A stretch of 64,000 nt of DNA from Actinomycetota bacterium (lineage in GTDB: Bacteria; Actinomycetota; Acidimicrobiia; Acidimicrobiales; Ilumatobacteraceae): the NCBI GenBank assembly GCA_016871395.1, contig VFYV01000002.1:62001-126000 (forward strand), in the 5' to 3' direction. The notes below the pieces were generated by a model, which was not told the origin of the DNA, made no database searches, and saw only the letters and a program-made list of their open reading frames with translations. Each line of letters begins with the position of its first letter. Within the stretch, counting starts at the first letter, position 1. Below are positions 33,698-43,460 of the stretch, piece after piece. The translations under genes were made by a program, and so were the position numbers.

Positions 33698-34936
33698 CTA
33701 CCGACCCGCGAGTCGCCGTCTCAGGAGGTCGAGTGCCGATATCACCGCCATTTGACGCATCTGATCGCGTTGGCCGGGCATGAGCAAACGCGTCGCGGTG
33801 GCCGGTTGATCCGGAAGGGCCACACCGACCCACAGCGTTCCCACGGGTTGACCATCCTGCTCGGTCGGGCCGGCCACTCCGGTCAACGACAATCCGACGG
33901 TCGAACCAAGGACGCGACAAACCTCCTCGGCCATGGCGACGGCGGCGGCCTCGCTCACCACCGGTCCTCGAGGCACACCGAGAAGGTCGAACTTCACCTC
34001 ACTGGCGTAGGACACCACCGAGCCGCGCAGTACGTCGCTGGCTCCGGGAACCGCGGTGAGACGTCCGGCCACGAGACCGCCGGTTACCGACTCGGCGAGA
34101 CCGAGGGTGAGTCCCCGGTCGCGACACTGATCGAGCACCACCGATTCCATGGTCTGGCCGTCGCGTCCGAACACGATCTCGCCCACGACATCGCACACGC
34201 GCGCATCCCATTCGTCCAACGTTGCGCGGGCTTCCTCGGCCGTCGCCCCTTTCGCGGTGAGGCGCACCTTGATGCCCTCCCAACCGCTGGCGAGGAACGC
34301 CAAGGTGGGACTCCCCAACGATTCCAGTTCGGCGATGATCGGATTCAAACGCTCGTTCAAACCACTTTCGCTCTCGCCCCAAGTGCGAATCACGCGACTG
34401 GCGATCACCGAGGTGTCCCCGCCTCGACGGCGCAGATCGGGGAGAACCGCGCGCTCCATCATGTCGTGCATCTCGTGGGGAACGCCGGGCAGCGCGTAGA
34501 CCACCTTGTCCCCCATCGGACAGATGAGTCCGGGGGCGGTTCCGCGCGTCTGATGAATCACCGTGGCACCCCGTGGCACCATGGCCTGTTGGAGATTGTT
34601 GTCCGACATTCGACGACCACGGGACTCGAAGATCGAACGAATGACGGCGGCGATGTCGTCGTGCAATTCGAGAGGCTGGCCCATGACCTCGGCGAGGGCG
34701 TCACGGGTGAGGTCGTCGTGCGTCGGACCGAGACCACCGCACATGATCACCGCGTCGGCGTCGGCCAACGCGGACCGCAGAACATTCACGATACGTTCAC
34801 GATTGTCACCCACCTTCACCTGAATGAGGGAATCGATCCCGTTGGCCGCCAACTGCTCACCGATCCACGAAGAATTGGTGTCGACGATCTGACCGAGCAG
34901 GAGCTCGGTTCCGACGGCGATCACCGAACAGCGCAC
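33698..34936 (-). CDS. cinA: CinA family nicotinamide-nucleotide amidohydrolase
   Basis: A 412 aa two-domain CinA. The N-terminal MoCF-like domain starts with SVIAVGTELLLGQIVDTNSSW and contains MCGGLGPTHDDLT; the C-terminal amidohydrolase domain has LGLAESVTGGLVAGRLT and SLTGVAGPTEQDG. It hydrolyses NMN (pyridine nucleotide salvage) and ADP-ribose in studied relatives. Its GTG start is one base after the pgsA stop, so both are cotranslated. In many bacteria recA follows cinA; here the tRNA gene follows instead. Confidence 0.95.
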   Translation of the reverse strand: MRCSVIAVGTELLLGQIVDTNSSWIGEQLAANGIDSLIQVKVGDNRERIVNVLRSALADADAVIMCGGLGPTHDDLTRDALAEVMGQPLELHDDIAAVIRSIFESRGRRMSDNNLQQAMVPRGATVIHQTRGTAPGLICPMGDKVVYALPGVPHEMHDMMERAVLPDLRRRGGDTSVIASRVIRTWGESESGLNERLNPIIAELESLGSPTLAFLASGWEGIKVRLTAKGATAEEARATLDEWDARVCDVVGEIVFGRDGQTMESVVLDQCRDRGLTLGLAESVTGGLVAGRLTAVPGASDVLRGSVVSYASEVKFDLLGVPRGPVVSEAAAVAMAEEVCRVLGSTVGLSLTGVAGPTEQDGQPVGTLWVGVALPDQPATATRLLMPGQRDQMRQMAVISALDLLRRRLAGR

Positions 34937-34937
34937 G

Positions 34938-35522
34938 TCAACCCGCCGTCGCCGGGGCGGCCCGACGAAGCCGATGCGCCCGCCACATGTACTGCAGACC
35001 GCTTCCCACGGTGAACGTCACCGAGATCCACAGCAGCCACAACCACAACCAGGAGGCGTCTTGCGACGTGAGCGGCGCAATCGCGAAGGCCACGCTCAAC
35101 TGCTGGAAGAGGGTCTTCCATTTGGCCAGTCGACTGGCGGGGACGCTGATGCCCTTGGCCCCCGCCAACACGCGGTACATGCTGATCGCCACCTCGCGCG
35201 CGCCGATGATGGCCACGGGAACGATCCAGTAGATGTCCCGACTGACGAGAGCAAACATCGCTCCCAACACCAGCACTTTGTCGGCCAGAGGATCGAGAAA
35301 GGCTCCCGAACGCGTGGCGCCGTGGCGTCGAGCGAGGTAACCGTCGATGCCGTCGCTCGAGCACAGGACGAACCACAGGGCCAAGGCCACCCATGACCCT
35401 TTCGCGGAGTCGGGGATGACGACGAACATGAGTGGGGACACCAGGATGCGCCCGACCGTGACCGCGTTGGCCCACGTGGCGATGGCATTGGGGTCGACCG
35501 GCACGCATTCATCGTGCCACAT
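34938..35522 (-). CDS. pgsA: CDP-alcohol phosphatidyltransferase (phosphatidylglycerophosphate synthase)
   Basis: A 194 aa integral membrane enzyme with the CDP-alcohol phosphotransferase motif DGIDGYLARRHGATRSGAFLDPLADK, whose aspartates bind metal. Several hydrophobic segments surround it (for example LVSPLMFVVI, WVALALWFVLC, WLWLWLLWISVTF). It makes phosphatidylglycerophosphate from CDP-diacylglycerol for membrane lipid synthesis. Gene order rimO-pgsA-cinA supports pgsA over other CDP-alcohol enzymes. Confidence 0.92.
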   Translation of the reverse strand: MWHDECVPVDPNAIATWANAVTVGRILVSPLMFVVIPDSAKGSWVALALWFVLCSSDGIDGYLARRHGATRSGAFLDPLADKVLVLGAMFALVSRDIYWIVPVAIIGAREVAISMYRVLAGAKGISVPASRLAKWKTLFQQLSVAFAIAPLTSQDASWLWLWLLWISVTFTVGSGLQYMWRAHRLRRAAPATAG

Positions 35523-35567
35523 CGCACCCGACCGACCCGACCCCCATCGGTGCCCCTCGCGGGCGAT

Positions 35568-36839
35568 TCAGTCGGCGACGAGGTCGGGTCCGATGGCGGA
35601 CATCACCGTGACGTCGTGGAATTCACCAACCGTCAAGGAGTCGGGGATCTCGACGATGCCGTCGATCTCGGGCGCCTCACGATGGCTGCGGCCCACTCCC
35701 GGTTCGTCGACCAACACGCGAATCACCCGACCCACGAGATCGTCACGGCGACGTGCGGTGATCGAGTCCTGCAATTCGGACAATTCCGCGAGGCGATCGC
35801 GCACGAGCCCCTCGGGGACCGCGCCATCGAGGTCGTACGCGTAAGTTCCTTCCTCCGGTGAGAAGGCGAAGAAGCCGCACCAATCGAGTTGGGCCTCGGC
35901 GACGAAACCGAGGAGTCGGTCATGATCCTCTTCGGTCTCGCCCGGATAGCCGACGATGAAGTTGCTACGGAACACTGCTTCAGGTTCGCGACCTCGAATG
36001 TCGGTGATGCGATCGAGGAATCGTCGTCCGTCCCCCCAACGTCGCATGCGTCGCAACAGGGGTTTGCTCACGTGCTGCAGCGACAAATCGAAGTACGGTA
36101 CCCCGCTGTCGAGGATCGCGTCGATCAAGTTGTCGGTCAGGTCACTCGGGTACAGGTACAGCAAGCGGGTCCGATCGACGCGATCACTCACCGCGCGCAC
36201 CAATGGCACGATGGAGCCCGCGCCGAGGTCGTCGGGACGGTCCTTGCCGTAACTGGCCAAATCCTGGGCGATCAAAACGATCTCGCGGGCCTGCAGTTCA
36301 TCCACCTCGCGCAGGATCGAGTCGAGGTCACGACTTCGTTGCGGCCCGCGGAACGACGGGATGGCACAAAAGCCGCACGACCGATCGCAGCCCTCGGCGA
36401 TCTTCACGTAGGCCCAGGGGGCCGTGCTCTTCGGACGGGACAGATTCAACAGATCGAGCGAGGGAACCGGCGCACTCCCCACCGGTATCAGTTTGCGCGT
36501 GCCCGGTTCGTGAACCGGAACCCCGAAACCGGCCACCAGGTCGACTTCGGGCAACTCGGCGGCCAAGTCGTCGCCGTAGCGCTCGGCCATGCAGCCGGTC
36601 ACCACCAGACGCGAGGACTCGTGACGACGTTCGTCGAGGCTCAAGATGGTCTCGATCGATTCCCGTCGCGCCTCTTCGATGAAGGCGCACGTGTTCACGA
36701 CCACCAGGTCCGCTCGTTCGGCCGAATCGGCGGCCACCATGCCGTCAGCCAGCAACGTGCCGATCAGTTTGTCAGAATCGACCTGATTCTTCGGGCAACC
36801 GAGCGTTTCGACGTAGAAGCGCTTCTGCTGACCCGACAC
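35568..36839 (-). CDS. rimO: Ribosomal protein S12 methylthiotransferase
   Basis: A 423 aa radical-SAM methylthiotransferase. The N-terminal MTTase domain has TLGCPKNQVDSD and VNTCAFIEEA with its cluster cysteines, the radical-SAM CxxxCxxC is CDRSCGFC, and the C-terminal TRAM domain is present. NQVDSD and IPSFRGPQRSR are typical of RimO rather than MiaB. It methylthiolates an aspartate of S12. It starts the rimO-pgsA-cinA run, with 45 bases before pgsA. Confidence 0.95.
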   Translation of the reverse strand: MSGQQKRFYVETLGCPKNQVDSDKLIGTLLADGMVAADSAERADLVVVNTCAFIEEARRESIETILSLDERRHESSRLVVTGCMAERYGDDLAAELPEVDLVAGFGVPVHEPGTRKLIPVGSAPVPSLDLLNLSRPKSTAPWAYVKIAEGCDRSCGFCAIPSFRGPQRSRDLDSILREVDELQAREIVLIAQDLASYGKDRPDDLGAGSIVPLVRAVSDRVDRTRLLYLYPSDLTDNLIDAILDSGVPYFDLSLQHVSKPLLRRMRRWGDGRRFLDRITDIRGREPEAVFRSNFIVGYPGETEEDHDRLLGFVAEAQLDWCGFFAFSPEEGTYAYDLDGAVPEGLVRDRLAELSELQDSITARRRDDLVGRVIRVLVDEPGVGRSHREAPEIDGIVEIPDSLTVGEFHDVTVMSAIGPDLVAD

Positions 36840-36861
36840 GGGCGTCAGGCTACCGGTCCCC

Positions 36862-37797
36862 TCACGCCGAGTGGGCGAGGCGCCGGCCGGGCCACGGCCA
36901 TTCCATCTTCACCAGTCGCCCGGTTCCGGACAGAGTGATCCATGCCGTGCTCGAACCATCGGCGGCGAAGCAAATGTTGGTCGTCAACAAGTCGCCGGTG
37001 GCGATGTGGCGCAGGATGTCACCATTGGGTGCGATGACGGTGATGCCGCCGTTCACGAGCGTGGCCACGCAGACGTTGCCGGCGCCGTCGACCGCGAGCG
37101 AGTCCAACAACTGCAATCCGGGGAGGCCGCACAGCACGGCACTGGTGTCTCCCGGCATCGTCGGCGACAGGCTTCCGGGCGCAATGATGTCTCGCTGGAA
37201 CACGCGACCCGTGTGGGTTTCGGCCCAATAAATCTTCTTGCCGTCCAGAGACAACCCGATTCCATTGGGCGCTTCGGCGGGGAAATCCACCTCCACGATC
37301 GAGGTTCCGTCGATCGTGGCGTAATAGATGCCGGTCAGGTCGCTCGTTCGAGCCGCGAGATCACGGATTCCGTGATCGGTGAAGTAAAACCCTCCCTCGG
37401 TGTCGAACACGAGGTCGTTCGGAGCCCGCAATGGGCGGCCGTCGCACGAGGTGTACAGATCGCGCACCGCACCGGTTTCGAGGTCGACCCGCTGGATGCG
37501 ACCGCCGATGTACCGAGCCGGATCGTATGGTCCGGGAAAACAGAGACCGCCGAAGTCGACCTCACTGAAACAACCCCCGTTGTTGCACAGGTACAGGGCA
37601 CCATCGGGACCGATGGCCGCGCCATTGGGTCCTCCGACGATCTCGGCGACGGTCTCCTTGGATCCGTCGGGGCGCACACGCGTGACACGAGGGCCGAACA
37701 TCTCGACCAGGATCACGCTGCCGTCGGCCATGGCGATCGGACCTTCGGGGAATTTCAGCCCCGTGGTGACTTCGATGATTTCCGCTGAGTTCGTCAT
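36862..37797 (-). CDS. SMP-30/gluconolactonase/LRE-like family protein
   Basis: A 311 aa six-bladed beta-propeller of the SMP-30/gluconolactonase family. Conserved stretches are LKFPEGPIAMADGSV, PNGAAIGPDGALYLCNNGG, RAPNDLVFDTEGGFYFTDHG and EAPNGIGLSLDGKKIYWAET, which carry the calcium/zinc-binding Glu, Asn and Asp. It probably hydrolyses a sugar lactone. No signal peptide, so cytoplasmic. It is inserted between ftsK and rimO, genes with which it has no obvious functional link. Confidence 0.88.
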   Translation of the reverse strand: MTNSAEIIEVTTGLKFPEGPIAMADGSVILVEMFGPRVTRVRPDGSKETVAEIVGGPNGAAIGPDGALYLCNNGGCFSEVDFGGLCFPGPYDPARYIGGRIQRVDLETGAVRDLYTSCDGRPLRAPNDLVFDTEGGFYFTDHGIRDLAARTSDLTGIYYATIDGTSIVEVDFPAEAPNGIGLSLDGKKIYWAETHTGRVFQRDIIAPGSLSPTMPGDTSAVLCGLPGLQLLDSLAVDGAGNVCVATLVNGGITVIAPNGDILRHIATGDLLTTNICFAADGSSTAWITLSGTGRLVKMEWPWPGRRLAHSA

Positions 37798-37831
37798 GCT
37801 CCGATCATGCCACGCCGGAGCCGAGCGAATT

Positions 37832-40291
37832 TCAGCCGAGAGCCTCGAACTCCTCGACCGTCATCAGCACCTCGCGAGCCTTGCTTCCGACACTCGGGCC
37901 GACGACACCACGTTCCTCGAGCAGGTCCATGATTCGACCGGCGCGAGCGAATCCCACCTTCAACTTGCGCTGCAACATCGAGGTCGAGCCCAGTTGACTG
38001 CGCACGACCAATTCCATGGCCGCCCTCATCAACGTCTCGTCGTCATCATCGTCGCTGTAAGTCTCGGTGATGGCCAAACCGCCCGGACCACCGGTCGCGG
38101 GCTCGTCACCCTCGACGCCCTTCACGTAGGTCACCGCGGGGGCCTGCTTGCGCCAGTGGGCCACCACCTTGCGTACCTCGTCCTCTTCCACCCAGCAACC
38201 TTGAATGCGCTGAGCGACCGAGGAATTGCCGGGCAGCAGCAACATGTCACCTTGGCCCACCAGTTTCTCGGCCCCCACCTGATCGAGAATGACCCGGCTG
38301 TCGGTCTGGCTGGAGACGGAATAGGCCGCACGGGCCGGAACGTTGGCCTTGATCACCCCGGTGATGACGTTCACCGACGGACGCTGGGTGGCCACGATGA
38401 GGTGTATTCCCACCGCGCGCGCCTTCTGAGCGATGCGGATGATGCTCTCCTCCACATCACGGGCCGCCACCATCATGAGGTCGTTCAACTCGTCGACCAC
38501 CACGACGATGAAATACATCCGCTCGGCGACCGCGTCGGCGCCCTTTTCAGCGTGGATTTCCCCACGATCGAAGGCGGCGTTGTAGCCGGTGATGTCGCGA
38601 TACCCCATCTCGAACAACAGGTCGTAACGACGTTCCATCTCACGCACGGCCCACGACAACGCGTTCGCCGCCTTCTTCGGATTGGTGACCGGTTGCGTGA
38701 GAAGATGCGGCAGGCGCGCGTACTGCCCCATCTCGACCTGCTTGGGATCGATCAGGATCATGCGCACTTGATCGGGTGTGGATCGCATCAGCAGCGATGT
38801 GATCATGCAGTTGATGCCACTCGACTTACCCGCACCGGTGGCTCCGGCGATGAGAAGGTGCGGCGTAGTGGCCAAATTCAGGAACACCGAGCGACCGGCG
38901 ATGTCCTTGCCCACGGCCACGTCGAGTGAGTGCGTCGCCAGTTTGGACTCGGCCGACGACATGATGTCGCCGAGTGACACCAACTGTCGCGCTCGATTGG
39001 GCACCTCGATACCGATGAGGGACTCGCCGGGAATCGGAGCCAAGATGCGCACATCGGTGGCGGCCATCGCATAGGCGATGTCTTTTTGCAGACTCGTCAC
39101 GCGCGCCACCTTTACACCGGGGTGCAATTCGAGTTCGTAGCGGGTGACGGTGGGACCGACGGTGCGGCCTTTCAGCGTGACCTCGACACCATGCGACCGC
39201 AACGACTCCTCCAACAAGCGACCCCGCGCGCTGATTTCGGCGTCGTCGACGGCCTGCTTGCCCGAGCGACTGAGCAACGACGGTGGCGGCAGAACCCATT
39301 CACTCGGCGGAGCCACCGGGGTGTCGAGCCGGCCTTGGGTGAACGACTCGGATCCTTCAGATCGCGGAGTGCGCTTGCGACGTTCCGCTTTGGCCGCGGA
39401 CTCATCGACATCGTCGTCGGACTCATCGACATCGTCGTCGGACTCATCATCGTCCGCGGACTCATCATCGTCATCGGACTCATCGACGGAGGCGCTCGAC
39501 TCATCATCACCATCGTCGTCGGACTCATCATCGTCGCGGGACTCGTCGTCGTCGCTCGGGAAGGGGTCGTACACGGCGCCGCCGGGATGTTGCGCCTCAT
39601 CGGACTCGTCGCGGACCATCTCGGGTTCGCGCTCGGGGTTCATCACCCGACGAAGACTCGTCCCGATAGCTCCGAACAAACGCGACAGCATCGACCCGAT
39701 CGCGTCGATCATGGCCTTCAGTCCCATGTTGGTGATCAGAAGCAACGAACCGAGGGCCAGAGCCACGAACACCAACGAGGCTCCGATGGGCCCGATGAGC
39801 GACGTCAATGTCTGACCGACGGCGGCGCCGACCCAACCACCCGCTCCACCCAGTGCGTCCACCCCGGTGAAGGCGTCGGGTCCGCGCAGGATGTGCAACT
39901 GACCGAGCGCCGCCAGCACCATGGCACCCCAACCCAAGGCCAACTTCATGCGGCTGGGGGCTTCGTCGCCCCGCAACAGGGCCACGCCAATGGCCACCGA
40001 CACCAACGGCAGGCCATAGCGAGCCATACCCATGATGGCACCCAATGCGATGTCCGCCCCTCGTCCGACCGGACCCGCGAGGCGTACGTACACGGCCAGT
40101 CCGATCAGCACGCCCAGCACGAAGAAGGCGATAGCCGACAGTTCATGTTCGCGCCCCGACAGAGCCTCGCGCACCTCGCCGCGCGCGTTCGACTGGCGAC
40201 GAGATCCCGACGGCGGGGTTTCCACGGCCGTTCCCGAACGCGAGGAGGCCCCCGACTTCTTGCCGGATCCGGAGGGTTTGGTGCTGGCCAT
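37832..40291 (-). CDS. ftsK: DNA translocase FtsK/SpoIIIE family
   Basis: An 819 aa membrane-anchored DNA pump for chromosome segregation at division. The N-terminus is basic and followed by 4-5 transmembrane helices (for example LSAIAFFVLGVLIGLAVYV). An acidic linker at ~243-303 is almost all Asp, Glu and Ser. The motor has Walker A GATGAGKSSG and Walker B FIVVVVDEL (with ELNDLMM, where ELADLMM is common), and the C-terminal gamma winged helix is QRKLKVGFARAGRIMDLLEE. The ATG at 40291 begins MASTKPSG; extension upstream would enter the lipoprotein gene. Confidence 0.95.
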   Translation of the reverse strand: MASTKPSGSGKKSGASSRSGTAVETPPSGSRRQSNARGEVREALSGREHELSAIAFFVLGVLIGLAVYVRLAGPVGRGADIALGAIMGMARYGLPLVSVAIGVALLRGDEAPSRMKLALGWGAMVLAALGQLHILRGPDAFTGVDALGGAGGWVGAAVGQTLTSLIGPIGASLVFVALALGSLLLITNMGLKAMIDAIGSMLSRLFGAIGTSLRRVMNPEREPEMVRDESDEAQHPGGAVYDPFPSDDDESRDDDESDDDGDDESSASVDESDDDDESADDDESDDDVDESDDDVDESAAKAERRKRTPRSEGSESFTQGRLDTPVAPPSEWVLPPPSLLSRSGKQAVDDAEISARGRLLEESLRSHGVEVTLKGRTVGPTVTRYELELHPGVKVARVTSLQKDIAYAMAATDVRILAPIPGESLIGIEVPNRARQLVSLGDIMSSAESKLATHSLDVAVGKDIAGRSVFLNLATTPHLLIAGATGAGKSSGINCMITSLLMRSTPDQVRMILIDPKQVEMGQYARLPHLLTQPVTNPKKAANALSWAVREMERRYDLLFEMGYRDITGYNAAFDRGEIHAEKGADAVAERMYFIVVVVDELNDLMMVAARDVEESIIRIAQKARAVGIHLIVATQRPSVNVITGVIKANVPARAAYSVSSQTDSRVILDQVGAEKLVGQGDMLLLPGNSSVAQRIQGCWVEEDEVRKVVAHWRKQAPAVTYVKGVEGDEPATGGPGGLAITETYSDDDDDETLMRAAMELVVRSQLGSTSMLQRKLKVGFARAGRIMDLLEERGVVGPSVGSKAREVLMTVEEFEALG
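39398..39439 (-). repeat. Tandem repeats in the ftsK acidic linker
   Basis: Two perfect tandem 21-bp units beginning GGACTCATCGACATCGTC (plus strand), followed by many degenerate GACTCATCATCGTC-like units to about 39550. They encode DESDDDVDES repeats. Confidence 0.8.
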
Positions 40292-40335
40292 CACATGAAA
40301 CGCTAACAACCGGATGGTGGCGTGATCGGGCATAC

Positions 40336-40348
40336 CCCGTGTCACGGG
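40336..40348. terminator. Weak hairpin between lipoprotein gene and ftsK
   Basis: 5-bp arms CCCGT and ACGGG with a 3-base loop in the 85-base gap before ftsK. Weak and without a T-tract. Confidence 0.25.
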
Positions 40349-40376
40349 CACGGGTCGTACCTCATCGGAGCAGGAC

Positions 40377-40895
40377 TTATTCGGCGTCGGTTCCGATGAT
40401 GGATCCGTTCGCGTCGACCACCACCGCCAATTCGCCGCCACGGGACGAGCGCATCAACACGCGGTACTCGACCCGCTGGGCCACCCCAGAGACACCGGCA
40501 CCGGTGACGACGAACATGATGGGTTCGCTGTCGGGAAGTTCCCGTAGAACGTCGTCCAACACGGCGTCCACGTTCACGTCCACGATCCCCCGCTCGAAGG
40601 TGACCCCACCGGCCTCCACGGGGGACGACGGTCCGGTGAGTGCTTCACCGTCGTAGATGTATTGAACGACCGAGTCGCCTTCGACGGCGATGAACACGTT
40701 GACGACCAACGGTGTGGCGTTGACTTCGAAGTACGCCGGGGAGTCCCCCCGTGACCCCTCGACCGCGTCGAGAGCCGCCCCGATCAGGTCGACGCGCAAC
40801 GCCGAAGTCGCCGCTCCTCGATCACCTCCGCCACAGGCCGCCAGCACCGAGCAGAACACCGCGAACGACGCCACGACGGGACGCACGCGTCGCAC
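40377..40895 (-). CDS. Small putative lipoprotein of unknown function
   Basis: A 172 aa secreted protein. The N-terminus has a short basic region, a hydrophobic stretch VVASFAVFCSVLA and a lipobox-like LAAC followed by GGG, so it is probably anchored at the outer face of the membrane. The rest is a beta-rich, acidic domain with no motif I recognise. It starts at a GTG four bases after the rnj stop, so it is in that operon. It may be envelope-related; nothing more can be said. Confidence 0.7.
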   Translation of the reverse strand: MRRVRPVVASFAVFCSVLAACGGGDRGAATSALRVDLIGAALDAVEGSRGDSPAYFEVNATPLVVNVFIAVEGDSVVQYIYDGEALTGPSSPVEAGGVTFERGIVDVNVDAVLDDVLRELPDSEPIMFVVTGAGVSGVAQRVEYRVLMRSSRGGELAVVVDANGSIIGTDAE

Positions 40896-40899
40896 GGGA

Positions 40900-42561
40900 T
40901 CAGACCTCCATGACGACGGGCACGATCATCGGTCGGCGCTTGGTTCGTTCCGAGACGAATCGACCGGCCGCTCGACGAACGTCCTTCTCCAGGCCTTCGG
41001 GGTCGCGCACGCCCTCGGCCAGGGCCTTCTCCACCGCCGCGGCCACCGTCTCGCAGGCCTCGTCCAACAAATCCTCGGCCTCCGGGGCGTACACCCAGCC
41101 ACGGGTGATGATCTCGGGACCCGTGAGCACCTTTCCGGTCGAGGTATCCACAGTGACGATCACCACCACCACACCCTCCTCGGCGAGCACCTGACGGTCG
41201 CGCAACACACCTTGCCCCACGTCGCCCACGATGCCATCGACGTACAACATGCCCGCGGGCACCCGACCCGAGGCGATCAAGCCGTCATCGGACAACTCGA
41301 TCACGTCGCCGTCCTCACACAACAAGATGTGGTCGCGACGCACACCCATCAACTCCCCCAGTTTGGCGTGGGCCACCAGGTGGCGGTACTCACCGTGCAC
41401 GGGCACGAACCACTCGGGCTTCACGATGGAAAGGTAGGTCTTCAATTCGTCGGCTTGGGCGTGTCCGGTGGCGTGAACGTCGGCGATTCCCGAATGCACC
41501 ACCTCGGCTCCGGCTCGTAACAGACCGTCGATAACTCGTGTCACGTTGAATTCGTTGCCGGGAATGGCGTGACTGGACAAGATGACGGTGTCGTGCTCAC
41601 CCACCTTCAGCAACTTGCTGTCGCCGCGCGCCATCAACGACAGCGCCGACATGGGCTCGCCCTGACTTCCGGTGGAGATGACGCACACCCGGTGCGGCGG
41701 ATAGTCCGCAGCCTGCTCGATGTCGATGAGGGTGTCATCGGGGACCCTCAGAACACCGAGATCACGCGCCATACGAACGTTCTTCTGCATCGAACGACCC
41801 ACGGTGGCCACCTTGCGTCCGGTGTCGACGGCAGCGTCGATGATTTGCTGCACACGGTGGATGTGACTGGCGAAGGACGCGGTGATGATGCGCCGTTCGC
41901 GATGCTCGTGGAACAGCGTGCGCAAGACCGCACCGATGCTCGTTTCGCTCGGCGCGTGACCGTGCTCCTCGGCGTTGGTCGAGTCGCACAACAACAGGCG
42001 CACCCCCTCGGTGGAGGCGATGGCACCGATGCGGGCCAGATCGGTGCGACGACCGTCGACCGGAGTCAGATCCAGTTTGAAGTCTCCCGAATGCAAGATG
42101 ACTCCTTGCGGCGTGTGCACCGCCACCGCGAAAGCGTGGGGGACCGAGTGCGTCACGGGTATGAACTCCACGTCGAAAGGTCCGATCGCACGGCGCTCAC
42201 CGTCACGCACCACCACGAGATCGGTGCGACCCAGAAGACCGGCCTCCTCGATACGACTGCGCGCTAGGCCCAGCGTGACCGCCGAACCGAACACCGGGAA
42301 CGACAAATCCCGCAACAGGAACTGCAGTGCCCCCACGTGGTCCTCGTGGCCGTGGGTGGCCACGCATCCCACCACTCGGTCGGCATTCTCGCGCAACCAC
42401 GTGAAGTCGGGCAGCACGAGATCGATGCCGTGCATGTCGACATCGGGGAACATCAGCCCGCAGTCGATGAGGAGCAATTTGTCATCTTGCTCTATCACCA
42501 TGCAGTTACGACCGATTTCACCCAGTCCTCCGAGGAAGACCACCCGCACCGGATTCGGCAT
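40900..42561 (-). CDS. rnj: Ribonuclease J
   Basis: A 553 aa metallo-beta-lactamase/beta-CASP RNase. The zinc motif is THGHEDHVGALQ, other metal ligands are in HSGDFKLD, DSTNAEEHGHAPSE marks the beta-CASP part, and HGEYRHL is the late conserved motif. It performs 5'-3' exo- and endonucleolytic RNA decay and processing. The ATG overlaps the dapA stop (TGATG), a coupling seen in the dapA-rnj order of many actinobacteria. Confidence 0.95.
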   Translation of the reverse strand: MPNPVRVVFLGGLGEIGRNCMVIEQDDKLLLIDCGLMFPDVDMHGIDLVLPDFTWLRENADRVVGCVATHGHEDHVGALQFLLRDLSFPVFGSAVTLGLARSRIEEAGLLGRTDLVVVRDGERRAIGPFDVEFIPVTHSVPHAFAVAVHTPQGVILHSGDFKLDLTPVDGRRTDLARIGAIASTEGVRLLLCDSTNAEEHGHAPSETSIGAVLRTLFHEHRERRIITASFASHIHRVQQIIDAAVDTGRKVATVGRSMQKNVRMARDLGVLRVPDDTLIDIEQAADYPPHRVCVISTGSQGEPMSALSLMARGDSKLLKVGEHDTVILSSHAIPGNEFNVTRVIDGLLRAGAEVVHSGIADVHATGHAQADELKTYLSIVKPEWFVPVHGEYRHLVAHAKLGELMGVRRDHILLCEDGDVIELSDDGLIASGRVPAGMLYVDGIVGDVGQGVLRDRQVLAEEGVVVVIVTVDTSTGKVLTGPEIITRGWVYAPEAEDLLDEACETVAAAVEKALAEGVRDPEGLEKDVRRAAGRFVSERTKRRPMIVPVVMEV

Positions 42562-43460
42562 CAGGCGCCCTTCGATCGGGCCGCCTGCAGATTCGCCCAC
42601 ACCCTCTTGGCGCGCTCGGCGACGAAATCGGCCGGTGGTCCCATGGGCAGGCGACACTGCCCTACCGGAAGTCCGAGCATGTTCATCATCACTTTGCTGG
42701 GGATGGGATTCGGGGAATCGTCGCCGGTTTCGTAGGCGAAACTCTCGAGGAGTCGGGCGTTCACCACGCGCGCACCGGCGGTGTCGCCCGCGTGCCACTT
42801 CGCGAACATTTCCTGGTGGTCGACGGCCGACCAGTGCGTCGCCACGCCAATGACGCCGACCGCTCCCACCGCCATCAGTGCGAGGGTCAACCCATCGTCG
42901 CCGCTGTAGACCTCGAAGCCGTCCGGGGCCTGATCGATCACGTTGGCGGTTTCGGCCGGATTACCAGCGGCATCTTTGAGCGCGACGACGTTGGGGACCT
43001 CATGAGCCAGTTTCAAGAGCGTCGACGTGTTGATCTTGCGACCCGAGCGAACGGGAATGTCGTACACCACGATCGGTAGCCCGGTCGAGTCAGCGACCGC
43101 GCGAACGTGGGCCTCGATACCTGCTTGCGGTGGACGGTTGTAATACGGGCAGACCGCCAAGATCCCGGCGGCACCGAGTTTGGTGGCCTCCTTGGTCATG
43201 TGAATCGAATGCAAGGTGTCGTTGGTACCAGTTCCGGCGATGACGGGGATGGAGACACTCTCGATCACGGCGGCGAAGAGACTTAATCGCTCGTCGTCCG
43301 TGAGAACCGGTGCCTCACCGGTGGTGCCGGCGATCACCAGACCATCGTTACCGTTGGCCTCGAGCCATTTGGCGAGATGACGAGCACCATCCAAGTCGAG
43401 CGCGCCATCGGCGGTGAAGGGGGTCACCATGGCGGTGACCACGCGTCCGAAACGGGCCAT
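42561..43460 (-). CDS. dapA: 4-hydroxy-tetrahydrodipicolinate synthase
   Basis: A 299 aa class I aldolase-fold lyase that condenses pyruvate and aspartate semialdehyde for lysine and diaminopimelate synthesis. GTTGEAPVLTDDE, the tyrosine in CPYYNRPPQAG and the Schiff-base lysine in VVALKDAAGN are intact. It overlaps the upstream winged-helix gene and the downstream rnj by TGATG at both ends. No lysine riboswitch is possible directly upstream because of this overlap. Confidence 0.95.
   Translation of the reverse strand: MARFGRVVTAMVTPFTADGALDLDGARHLAKWLEANGNDGLVIAGTTGEAPVLTDDERLSLFAAVIESVSIPVIAGTGTNDTLHSIHMTKEATKLGAAGILAVCPYYNRPPQAGIEAHVRAVADSTGLPIVVYDIPVRSGRKINTSTLLKLAHEVPNVVALKDAAGNPAETANVIDQAPDGFEVYSGDDGLTLALMAVGAVGVIGVATHWSAVDHQEMFAKWHAGDTAGARVVNARLLESFAYETGDDSPNPIPSKVMMNMLGLPVGQCRLPMGPPADFVAERAKRVWANLQAARSKGA

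Noticed and set aside
33254..35014. Long plus-strand open frame across the VOC, tRNA and cinA genes
   Set aside because: It crosses a tRNA gene and is antisense to cinA; no protein motif is visible.
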